From the NCBI RefSeq assembly GCF_016741855.1, contig NZ_JAERRH010000002.1, positions 868,001 to 932,000 on the forward strand: 64,000 nt of DNA, given 5' to 3'. The DNA is from Streptomyces musisoli (GTDB lineage: Bacteria; Actinomycetota; Actinomycetes; Streptomycetales; Streptomycetaceae). A program made the translations under genes and the position numbers. The notes under the pieces were generated by a model. The model had not been told where the DNA came from. It saw nothing but the letters and a program-made list of their open reading frames with translations, and did not search any database. Each line of letters opens with the position of its first letter. Position 1 is the first letter of the stretch. Positions 26,055 through 33,487 of the stretch are shown here, in pieces.

Positions 26055-27635
26055 GTGCGGATAGGACGCATGGCTCCCTTGCTCGCCGTGGGGGTCACGG
26101 CGACTCTCGTCCCCGCCCTCGCCCCGACGCAGGCGTCCGCGGCGGAACCGCTGACGAGATTCGCGAACCAGAAGCCTGCGTGGCACAGATGCGACGCGTC
26201 GCTGCCGGCCGCGTTCCAATGCGCGACGATCAAGGTCCCGCTCGACTACAGCCGTCCCGACGCCAAGACGATCAAGCTGGCGATCTCCCGGGTCAAAACC
26301 AGCGTTCCGGGCAAGCGGCACGGCGTGCTCCTCTTCAACCCGGGCGGTCCGGGCGGGGAGGGCCTGGACATGCCGGTCATGGCGAAGGACATGCTGCCCA
26401 AGAAGGTGCGTGAGCAGTACGACCTCATCGGTTTCGATCCTCGCGGCGTCGGGCGCAGCAGCCCGGTGACGTGTGGCCTCACGAACACGGAGCAGAACTT
26501 CGAACGCCCGTACACGGCCGAGAAGTTCAACCGTGACGTCAAGTGGGCCCGGACCGTCGCGGACAAGTGCCGCGCCAAGAACGGCGACAGGCTTCCCTAC
26601 ATCACCACCCGCAACACCGCCCGCGACATGGACGTCATCCGCGCCGTCCTGGGAGAGAAGAAGCTCTCCTACCTGGGCTACTCGTACGGCACGTACCTGG
26701 GCGCCGTCTACGCGCAGATGTTCCCCAAGCGGACCGACCGCTTCGTGCTGGACAGCGCGGTCGACCCCGCACGGGTCTGGCGCGGCATGATCCAGGTCTG
26801 GGCGGAGGGCACTGAGCCGGCGTTCACCCGTTGGACGAAGTGGACCGCGCAGCGCCACCGCACCTACAAGCTCGGCGACACCCCCGCCAAGGTCAAGAAG
26901 ACGTTCTGGGACCTGATCGCCCGCGCCGACCGCACTCCCGTCGACGACGGCGGCGAGAAGTTCACCGGCGACGACATCCGCGCCGCCCTGCGCCCCATGT
27001 TCTACAGCCCCAAGGACGCGGCGGAGGCGGTCGTCAGTCTCAAGAAGGCCGCCCGCGGCCATGCCGGGCATCCCCTCCGCTCCTCCGCGCCGGCGCGTCC
27101 GCAGGCACCGCGCTGGAGCGCGGCCGCCGCACAGCCGCCGGCCGACAACGGCACCGCCGCCTTCTGGAGCGTGGTCTGCGGTGACACCGGGGCCTGGCCG
27201 CACGACCCCGAGCAGTATCGGCGGGACGCGATCCGGGACAAGGCCAAGTACCCGATCTACGGCGACTTCGGCTCCAACATCACGCCGTGCGCCTTCTGGG
27301 ACCAGCCCGCCGAGCCGGTCACCGCGGTGGACAACAACGTCGGCCTGCTCACCGTCCAGAACCAGTGGGACTCCCAGACCCCCCTCGTCAGCGGCCTCGG
27401 CATGCACCGCGCCCTGAAGGGTTCACGCCTGGTGTACGTCAAGGGCGGTGAGGGCCACGGCGTTTACGGCGGAGATCCGCGCGCCTGCGCCGACCGCACC
27501 GTCAACGCCTACCTGAGCACCGGGAGGCTCCCGGCGCGAGACGTCACCTGCAAGCCGCCGGTCAGCCCGGGCCGGGGCCTGAACCAGCACATCGTCCCGA
27601 CGCCGCCGCACACACCGGGAGTCCCGCGCTTCTGA
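26055..27635 (+). CDS. Secreted alpha/beta hydrolase, tripeptidyl-aminopeptidase (SlpD/SlpE-like)
   Basis: A 526-residue exported serine peptidase-like enzyme. A signal peptide (APLLAVGVTATLVPALAP, cleavage near ASAAEP) is followed by the alpha/beta_1 domain with GGPGGEG oxyanion motif, DLIGFDPRGVGRSSP and the nucleophile elbow GYSYGTYLG near residue 215, and by the TAP C-terminal domain with QNQWDSQTP (acid) and GEGHGVYGG (His). Family members remove N-terminal tripeptides or act on related peptides at the cell surface. GTG 26055 follows AAGGAA at about 11 bases. It is a single gene, and a Pro-rich C-terminus ends the protein. Confidence 0.92.
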   Translation: MRIGRMAPLLAVGVTATLVPALAPTQASAAEPLTRFANQKPAWHRCDASLPAAFQCATIKVPLDYSRPDAKTIKLAISRVKTSVPGKRHGVLLFNPGGPGGEGLDMPVMAKDMLPKKVREQYDLIGFDPRGVGRSSPVTCGLTNTEQNFERPYTAEKFNRDVKWARTVADKCRAKNGDRLPYITTRNTARDMDVIRAVLGEKKLSYLGYSYGTYLGAVYAQMFPKRTDRFVLDSAVDPARVWRGMIQVWAEGTEPAFTRWTKWTAQRHRTYKLGDTPAKVKKTFWDLIARADRTPVDDGGEKFTGDDIRAALRPMFYSPKDAAEAVVSLKKAARGHAGHPLRSSAPARPQAPRWSAAAAQPPADNGTAAFWSVVCGDTGAWPHDPEQYRRDAIRDKAKYPIYGDFGSNITPCAFWDQPAEPVTAVDNNVGLLTVQNQWDSQTPLVSGLGMHRALKGSRLVYVKGGEGHGVYGGDPRACADRTVNAYLSTGRLPARDVTCKPPVSPGRGLNQHIVPTPPHTPGVPRF

Positions 27636-27920
27636 CGGGCTTTCCCGCCCCCGGCAGTCGGTGTGCACACCGATCGTGTGGCTCGTCCACCGAAACGGAA
27701 GACCCCACTGCGAACGCGTGCTGCCCTCGCCCAGGACAACCTGCGCGGGACGGCACGCGTTCGTCGTGGTGAGCCGGGATCGCCCGGTGTCCGAGCTGCC
27801 GCGGGACGACATGTCGACGACCAGCCGTGTGCCGCTGACCGCGGCACCGGCCCTCGAGCGGGCGCCGCCCGGGGTGTCGCGGGGTGGTCACGGGCGTCGA
27901 GGGCGCCGTGGCCGTCGCTG

Positions 27921-28529
27921 TCACGCCGGCGTGTCCTGCCCGGCCGGCTGGACGGCGGCCCCCCGCGCGAGCAGCAGGAGTGCGTCGACCAGGTCTTCCG
28001 CGGGGCTCCCGGTGGCCAGGCGCCGGAGTTGCAGACCCATCACCACGGCGACCGTGGTGGCCGCCAGGCGCTCCGCGTCCGGGACGCCCAGGGCGGTGAG
28101 GATCCGGGTGGCGAGGCGGTCGTAGGCCCTGAACGCCTCCGCCGCCGCCTCCCGCAGCCGCTCGTCGCGCCCGGCGTGGATGTACAGCTCGAACGGGGCG
28201 AGGTGCGCGCTGTCCAGGGCCGTGCCGCACGCCACCTGGCCGGCCAGGGATGCGGCGTCCTCCACGCCGATGCCCTCGGTCTGGCACTGGTCGGCCAGCT
28301 CGGTGAAGTGCCGTGCCTCCTCGCGCACGAAGTACAGCAGGCTCTCGCGCAGCAGATCGTGCTGGGTCTCGAAGTGGTACGTCACCGAGCCGAGTGACAC
28401 TCCCGCCTGCCGGGCGATCCGCCGGTTGGTGACCGCCGCGACGCCGTCCTCGCCGATGATCTGAAGGACGGCGGTGATGATGCGCTGGCGCGTCGAGGCG
28501 GAGGATGCGGCGTTCGGCATGCCATGCAT
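27921..28529 (-). CDS. TetR-family repressor
   Basis: A 202-residue regulator. The N-terminal TetR helix-turn-helix is clear (TRQRIITAVLQIIGEDGVAA, TNRRIARQAGVSLGSVTYHF). The C-terminal ligand domain starts about residue 75 and holds ELADQCQTEGIGVEDA and GLQLRRLATGSPAEDLVDAL. The start may be ATG 28529 or ATG 28520 (MPNAAS). It is divergent from an SDR gene, with the perfect palindrome 28666-28683 between them; it probably represses both. The intergenic stretch 27636-27920 downstream holds no recognisable gene. Confidence 0.9.
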   Translation of the reverse strand: MHGMPNAASSASTRQRIITAVLQIIGEDGVAAVTNRRIARQAGVSLGSVTYHFETQHDLLRESLLYFVREEARHFTELADQCQTEGIGVEDAASLAGQVACGTALDSAHLAPFELYIHAGRDERLREAAAEAFRAYDRLATRILTALGVPDAERLAATTVAVVMGLQLRRLATGSPAEDLVDALLLLARGAAVQPAGQDTPA

Positions 28530-28665
28530 TGTTCCATCAATCGTCTTCCGCCCCTGACTGCTCCCGGCCCGTCGGCGGCCGATGCGGATGACGCCCGATC
28601 AGGCCTTCCGGCCGGTCGCTGGGCATGACCGGGTGCCGGTGGACAGGAGTCCCTGCCGTCTCTAT

Positions 28666-28683
28666 TGTTCGTTCGAACGAACA
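28666..28683. promoter_or_regulatory. 18-bp perfect palindrome, putative TetR operator
   Basis: TGTTCGTTCGAACGAACA is identical on both strands. It lies in the divergent TetR/SDR region, 16 bp before the SDR start codon at 28700 and 137 bp from the TetR start, so occupancy would block SDR expression. Confidence 0.75.
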
Positions 28684-28699
28684 GAATCGGAGGGTGACC

Positions 28700-29491
28700 G
28701 TGCACATCGCAGGGACAACTGTTCTGCTCACCGGAGTCACGGGCGGCATCGGCGGCGCGGTCGCCGCGGAGATGGCGGCACGCGGCGCGCAACTGATCCT
28801 CACCGGGCGGCGGCGCGAGGCACTGGAACCCCTGGCCGACCGCTACGGCGCGCGGACGGTCCTCGCCGATCTCGCCGACGCCGAAGACGTCAGGCGCCTC
28901 GCCGAAGAGGCCGCCGGCACCGACATCCTCATCGCCAACGCGGCCCTGCCCTCCAGCGGCGACCTGCTCGACTACACGCCGGCCCAGATCGACCGGGCGC
29001 TCGCGGTGAACCTGCGGGCGCCGGCGATGCTCGCGCGGCTGCTCGCGCCGGACATGGTGGCCCGGGGCCGCGGACACATCTGCTTCGTCGGATCGCTGTC
29101 GGGCATGGCAGCCACCAAGTCGTCGTCCCTGTACAACGCGACGAAGTTCGGGCTCCGCGGCCTCTCCCTCGCCTTCCGCCAGGACCTGCACGGCACAGGG
29201 GTCGGTGTCTCCATCGTCCAGCCCGGCTTCGTCCGCGACCTCGGCATGTTCGCCGACACCGGTTCCCCCACGCCGGGCGGTGTCCGTACGGTCGCACCGC
29301 AGCAGGTGGTCAAGGGTGTTGCGCGGGCGATCGAACGCGACGTCGCCGAGATCAACGTCGCCCCGCTCGAACTGCGTTTCCTCACCAAGATCGCCTCCCA
29401 GTTCCCGGGGTTCGCCGAGCGGGTCCAGCGGCGCGCGGGCGCGGAGAAGACCATGAACGCCATCGTGGCGGCGCAGCGGACGAGCCGCTGA
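28700..29491 (+). CDS. Short-chain dehydrogenase/reductase
   Basis: A 263-residue classical SDR. The NAD(P)-binding motif is TGVTGGIGGAVAAEMA near residue 10, followed by the NAAL motif (LIANAALPSSG), the catalytic Ser (FVGSLSG) and YNATK for the YxxxK pair, and PGFVRD. The Arg pair after the first strand (LTGRRREAL) suggests NADPH preference. GTG 28700 is chosen because GGAGG lies 6 bases upstream; GTG 28694 overlaps it. The palindrome just upstream implies control by the divergent TetR gene. The substrate is unknown, probably a short-chain or aromatic carbonyl compound or alcohol. Confidence 0.9.
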   Translation: MHIAGTTVLLTGVTGGIGGAVAAEMAARGAQLILTGRRREALEPLADRYGARTVLADLADAEDVRRLAEEAAGTDILIANAALPSSGDLLDYTPAQIDRALAVNLRAPAMLARLLAPDMVARGRGHICFVGSLSGMAATKSSSLYNATKFGLRGLSLAFRQDLHGTGVGVSIVQPGFVRDLGMFADTGSPTPGGVRTVAPQQVVKGVARAIERDVAEINVAPLELRFLTKIASQFPGFAERVQRRAGAEKTMNAIVAAQRTSR

Positions 29492-29590
29492 CCCGCCCTC
29501 GCACGCACGGCGACGGCGGGCGCCCCGTGCAGGGCCTCCTCGCCCGCCGCCGCTCGACGCCGGTGCCCTCGCAGGGCCACGCGGGGCAGG

Positions 29591-30574
29591 TCAGATCCGC
29601 GGCTCGAGAAGCATGGGGGACGACCGGTCGACGAGGTCCCTCAGCGTGGTCAAGTAGTCGCCGTCACCGCCGAGTTCATCCAGGATGCCGTGGGCACGGG
29701 CACGGAACTCGCCGACGGCCTTCTCGAAGCGGCACAGCACCGCGGGCGCGAGCAGCAGATCGGTGAGGTCCGCACGGGCGCGGGCGGAGTGCCTCGCGGC
29801 AGCGTGCAGGGCGAGGACGCGCTCCGTCGAGCCGGCTGTGGCCGCCTCCTCCAGGGCGCAGGCGAGCAGGTAGGTCACGATGCCGTTCCGCAGATCCTCG
29901 CCGCGGCCGGACAGGATGTCCTCCTGGTCGTTGAAGAGCTGCCACAGGACCCCGAAGACGGTGCCGAACTCGCGCCACAACTCCACGCGCGGCTGCCGGG
30001 CGCCCGCCAGTTCGGCGGCCATCGCGGTGACCATGCCGAAGGGAGCGCCGGACTTGCCGAGGTACGCCGTGACCACCGACGCGCATGTGGCGGCCGCGGC
30101 CCTTCCTTGCAGGTCCCTCAGTTGTCCCTCGGTCGCGAGGATCCAGCAGCGCACTATCTCGGCGGACAACGTGCCCCGGACCGGCTCCGGGATGCGCTCC
30201 GACTGGACGACGAGGAGGGGAAGGGGAGTGCCCGCGACGACGGTGGCGAGCAGCGCCGCGTTCTCGTCCAGGTCGCCGGCCCGGTAGGTGCCCTGCGAAT
30301 CGGCGAGATCGTCCAGGCAGCAGGCCGAGGTCCACCACAGCTCATGGGCGACGGCCAGGGGGAGCGCCGGTTCGGGGGCTCCCGTCTCGGCGGCATGGAC
30401 GATCAACGGCAGGACCGATAAGGGGTACTTGAAGGTGCGGTGCCTCAGGAGTTCCGCGACGACCGCGCGGACCGCGGGTGCCGACGGGCCCAGCAGTCCG
30501 AGTGCGGCGTCCCTCTCCGCTGCGATCGCCGTGGCCGTCTGCCGATACAGGTCCTCGTACGTCACCGTCGTCAC
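29591..30574 (-). CDS. Isoprenyl-diphosphate-synthase-like (class I isoprenoid) enzyme
   Basis: A 327-residue polyprenyl-synthetase-fold protein. The first Asp-rich motif is CLDDLADSQG near residue 81 (DDxxD); the second is FNDQED near 198 (Asn instead of the first Asp). KYPLSVLPLIVH is close to the usual substrate-binding helix. No chain-elongation partner, squalene, carotenoid or terpene-tailoring gene is next to it. It could make a linear prenyl diphosphate or, like some IDS-like terpene synthases in Streptomyces, cyclise one; the altered second motif favours caution. GTG 30574 has GAAGAGG about 5 bases upstream. Confidence 0.8.
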   Translation of the reverse strand: MTTVTYEDLYRQTATAIAAERDAALGLLGPSAPAVRAVVAELLRHRTFKYPLSVLPLIVHAAETGAPEPALPLAVAHELWWTSACCLDDLADSQGTYRAGDLDENAALLATVVAGTPLPLLVVQSERIPEPVRGTLSAEIVRCWILATEGQLRDLQGRAAAATCASVVTAYLGKSGAPFGMVTAMAAELAGARQPRVELWREFGTVFGVLWQLFNDQEDILSGRGEDLRNGIVTYLLACALEEAATAGSTERVLALHAAARHSARARADLTDLLLAPAVLCRFEKAVGEFRARAHGILDELGGDGDYLTTLRDLVDRSSPMLLEPRI

Positions 30575-31031
30575 GCAAGCCTCTTCCGTCACTGCCGAGT
30601 GCAACGCACCGATTCGATCACTCCCTCCGGGTGAGGAGCCAGATCGAGTTCTCGCCACGACCGGTTCGCTCGGTGCGTCAACTTCCGCAGCAGCGGGCGG
30701 GAAGAACGAGGCTCACCGAGGTGACCGGGACGACGAGCCACAATCGGCCGGCTGCCGTGCACGGCCCGTGCCTCTTCTTTGTCACCGCGCGTGGTCCACG
30801 GGCCGCCCCCGCGGGATGTGCGGTCCATCTACGCCAACTTCAGCGATCGAGTGCACGCGCCTGTGGGGATGTGGGACGGTTGTGTCTGGCCGGGCTCGTC
30901 GCTTTCCCCCGTGGTGACGGGCCCGTCCGCTCGTTCCGCCGGTGATGTGTTCGTACGGCACCCATCAGCGCCGCCGTTCGCCGCCGTTCGCCGCCCTGAA
31001 CCGCCTGCTGCCCGGCCCCTGCGCCTTGCGG

Positions 31032-31130
31032 GTGCCGTTGCCCTTGGCTTGCGTCTTGCGGTGCCGTTGCCTTTGGCTTGCGTCATGCGGGTGCCGTTGC
31101 CCCTGGCTTGCGCCTACGGGTGCCGTCGCC
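31032..31130. repeat. Short tandem repeat, about 3.4 units of 29-30 bp
   Basis: Units starting GTGCCGTTGCC begin at 31032, 31061, 31091 and (partial) 31120, with units of 29, 30 and 29 bp differing by a few bases. It directly follows the 3' end of the methyltransferase gene (stop at 31131, minus strand). The remainder of the 30575-31031 intergenic stretch contains CCGCCGTTCG copies and no recognisable gene. Confidence 0.75.
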
Positions 31131-31733
31131 TCAGCCCTTCGGCAGGTGGGTGCCGACGATCACGCTGAGGTCCGCGGCGAGGCGAAGCTCTGCGGCTCGG
31201 AGTTCCGGGTGTTCGAGCCAGTGCAGACGTGACCGGTCGGGTGCGCCGTCGAAGCGGGGCGGCCATGTCGTGGCCGGGGTGAAGTCGTCGATCACCACCG
31301 TGCCGCCGGCGGCGAGCAGCCGGGCGGGTTCCGCGGCGCCGTCACCCTTGGCCTGGCCTCCGCCGTCGAGCACGAGCAGGTCGTAGGGCCCGTACTCTTC
31401 GATGCGCCGCCAGTCGCCGTGGAGGACCTCGACCTGGCCGCAGTCCCGGAAGACGTCCGCGGCGAGGCGGGCTCGTTCCGCGTCTCGCTCGACACTGAGC
31501 AGCCGGGTGTGCGGAGCGGCGCCCGAGGCCAGCCAGGCCAGGCCGACACCGCAGCCTGTCCCGGTCTCGGCGATGCGGTGGGCCGCTCCCGCGGCCAACA
31601 CCTGAAGCAGACGCCCCTGTTCGGGCCGGCAGGAGAACCCGAAACCGTGCGCGCGCGCTGCCTCGACGGCTCGCTGGACCAACGCGGGCAGTGAGTCCAC
31701 GTCCTGGTAGGCGTCCGTTCCATGAAGAGACAT
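31131..31733 (-). CDS. Class I SAM-dependent O-methyltransferase-like protein
   Basis: A 200-residue protein. The SAM-binding motif is AETGTGCGVGLAWLASG near residue 56, followed by an acidic residue after strand 2 (SVERDAERARLA) and motif LLVLDGGGQAKGDGAA (strand 4). The arrangement suits O-methyltransferase family 3 / Rossmann-type methyltransferases. ATG 31733 starts MSLHGTDAYQD; no strong ribosome site is visible. Upstream lies the inverted-repeat element C. The substrate is unknown. Confidence 0.82.
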   Translation of the reverse strand: MSLHGTDAYQDVDSLPALVQRAVEAARAHGFGFSCRPEQGRLLQVLAAGAAHRIAETGTGCGVGLAWLASGAAPHTRLLSVERDAERARLAADVFRDCGQVEVLHGDWRRIEEYGPYDLLVLDGGGQAKGDGAAEPARLLAAGGTVVIDDFTPATTWPPRFDGAPDRSRLHWLEHPELRAAELRLAADLSVIVGTHLPKG

Positions 31734-31834
31734 GTCGAGCAGTATGGCCGCGCGGCCGTCCGGTCGGGCCTGCGGGAGCACACGGCGGTGACGGACACGG
31801 CCGGCACGTCGGAGGAGGCGGGCGGCAGGCACCA

Positions 31835-31880
31835 GGGTCTTTCGTTTGGATCAGCCCGGATTGATCCAAACGAGAGGACC
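31835..31880. mobile_element. Miniature inverted-repeat element, copy C
   Basis: The left arm GGGTCTTTCGTTTGGATCAG and the right arm (minus strand GGTCCTCTCGTTTGGATCAA) abut with a few bases between them, forming a near-perfect 46-bp palindrome. Copies A and B share the arm. It lies between the methyltransferase start (31733) and the hemerythrin-gene stop (32085). The remaining 31881-32084 shows no gene. Confidence 0.65.
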
Positions 31881-32084
31881 TGGGTGAGAGGGTAGGGGGA
31901 TCCTCGCGCGACTTCGCGAGCGGACTGAGGCTGAGCGGCCGTCGGATCTAGGGCCCTGCACGTGCTCACCCAGGCCGCGACGCAGGAGTCCAAGGCTTGA
32001 GTCGGTCGATCCCGCACTCGGCCGCGTGTCGCTGCCTGTAGGCAGACGTGATCACCGAACCACCGGATCCACTGTCGCGGCAGG

Positions 32085-32768
32085 CTAGGCCTGGAACGCC
32101 CACGCCTCCGGCACGCCCAGGTCCTCGTACAGCCGGTGGCGCTGGTCGGGGCCGAGGGTGCTGGAGACGACGGCCAGGGTGCTGTCCGCCTGTCCCGGTA
32201 CGGCTTCGACGACGCCGCGGACGATCGCCGCCCGGGACGCGGGCGGCAGCGCGGGCAGCATCCTGTGCAGGTCGGTGAGGGACTCCTCTTCGCTGCGGGA
32301 GGCACGGAAGGCGGTGAACACGGCGCTCAGCTCCTTCTCGCTCGCGTACTGCCACAGTGCCGGCATCGCGACCGTCTCCTCCAGGTGGAGGTGTGCGAGA
32401 TACGCACTGATCACTTCGTTCAGGGCCAGGTAGAGCGCGTGCTGGGCCTCCGGCAGGTTCTCGGCAGAGGTGTTCGGCATCGCCCGTGCCCGCTCGTCGA
32501 GCGCGGCGAAGGCCGCGTCGAGGCGGATGTGCTCGGCATCCAGCGCGTCGGCCGCCTCCGGTGCCCGCTCCCGCAGGAGCTGATGGATGAAGGTGTCCTC
32601 GTGGTCGGCGTGCTCGCGCAGTTCCTGCGTCATGGCGAGGCACCGATTCGCCTGCTCGGTGGCGGCGCCGCGGCTGGTGATGTCGGAGGCGCCGAGCTCC
32701 GTGGCGAGCGTGAACAGTCGCGCGCGCTGTCCCATGTGAACATTCCGGTAGAGGTCGATCCTGGGCAT
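32085..32768 (-). CDS. Hemerythrin domain-containing protein
   Basis: A 227-residue cytoplasmic protein with a hemerythrin-like four-helix bundle. Candidate iron ligands are visible: ELREHADHEDTFIHQLL near residues 58-74, LDAEHIRLDAAF, and AYLAHLHLEETVAMP near 135-149. These Hxx(x)E/HxxxE patterns fit a non-heme di-iron site that could bind O2, NO or iron. ATG 32768 has AAGGACAGG upstream. It is divergent from the MarR gene; the palindrome at 32802 lies between them, so redox or phenolic ligand control through MarR is plausible. Confidence 0.88.
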   Translation of the reverse strand: MPRIDLYRNVHMGQRARLFTLATELGASDITSRGAATEQANRCLAMTQELREHADHEDTFIHQLLRERAPEAADALDAEHIRLDAAFAALDERARAMPNTSAENLPEAQHALYLALNEVISAYLAHLHLEETVAMPALWQYASEKELSAVFTAFRASRSEEESLTDLHRMLPALPPASRAAIVRGVVEAVPGQADSTLAVVSSTLGPDQRHRLYEDLGVPEAWAFQA

Positions 32769-32801
32769 GGCCTGTCCTTGAGGTGGTCGTTCCATTAGGA
32801 T

Positions 32802-32815
32802 GACAACATGTTGTC
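32802..32815. promoter_or_regulatory. 14-bp perfect palindrome, putative MarR operator
   Basis: GACAACATGTTGTC is identical on both strands. A second imperfect half, GCAATGTGTTGTC, follows at 32822-32834. Both lie in the 83-bp gap between the divergent hemerythrin and MarR starts. Confidence 0.75.
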
Positions 32816-32851
32816 GCTGTAGCAATGTGTTGTCAAGTGGAGAGGTGTGCC

Positions 32852-33298
32852 ATGTCCGATGAGACGGCCCTGCTGATCGCCGATGTGTTCGAGGCCGCGG
32901 GGGCCCTGCGTCGCCTGGGTGAGGAAACCGCCGCCGCGGAGGGCCTCACCCAGGCCCGATGGCAGGTGCTGAGCGCCGTGTCCGAGGACCCGCTCACCGT
33001 TCCCCAAGCCGCGCGCCGCCTCGGCGTCAGCCGGCAGAACATCCAGCGGGTCGCCAACGACCTCGTGGCCCTCCAGTTCGCGGCCTACGCCGCCAACCCG
33101 GACCACCGCGGATCCCCCCTGCTGACGCTGACGCCCCGCGGCGAGGAGTCGCTCGCCCGGGTCACGGCCCGAGCCGAGAACATCCATCGCACCCTCTTCG
33201 CGGCCATCCCCGACGAGGAGGTCCGCGCCACCAGGGCATCACTGCGCCGGCTGCTGGCCGAGCTGGACCGCCATGAAGGAACGGCGGGCAAGCGGTAG
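32852..33298 (+). CDS. MarR-family transcriptional regulator
   Basis: A 148-residue winged-helix regulator. The DNA-binding part is in TVPQAARRLGVSRQNIQRVA, followed by the wing (NPDHRGSPLLTLTPRG) and a C-terminal dimerisation helix. No Cys is present, so it is probably controlled by a ligand rather than by thiol oxidation. ATG 32852 has GGAGAGG 6 bases upstream. It is divergent from the hemerythrin gene and shares the palindromic operator, so autorepression and repression of hemerythrin are likely. A hairpin terminator follows at 33392. Confidence 0.92.
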   Translation: MSDETALLIADVFEAAGALRRLGEETAAAEGLTQARWQVLSAVSEDPLTVPQAARRLGVSRQNIQRVANDLVALQFAAYAANPDHRGSPLLTLTPRGEESLARVTARAENIHRTLFAAIPDEEVRATRASLRRLLAELDRHEGTAGKR

Positions 33299-33391
33299 AC
33301 ACCGCCTCACCGCGGATCGAGTACCAGGAGCTGTTCGCCGTGGCGCCCCGCCGCTATTTGGTTTCCGTCGTCCGCCTGCAGCGGGCTCCCG

Positions 33392-33445
33392 TGCGGCCCC
33401 TTCTCGTACCGGTGAAGCCCGGCTCCGGCGAGGGAAGGGGCCGCA
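33392..33445. terminator. Convergent hairpin terminator
   Basis: TGCGGCCCCTTC (33392-33403) pairs with GAAGGGGCCGCA (33434-33445) around a 30-nt loop, between the MarR stop and the convergent beta-propeller stop. Confidence 0.55.
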
Positions 33446-33487
33446 ACAGCGTCCGCCGGGAGCGCACGGACGCCGGTGCGGGTGGGG

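Noticed and set aside
30829..31086. 85-codon minus-strand frame rich in Arg, Lys and Thr
   Set aside because: It runs into the tandem repeat and has no ribosome site; composition follows from the repeat.
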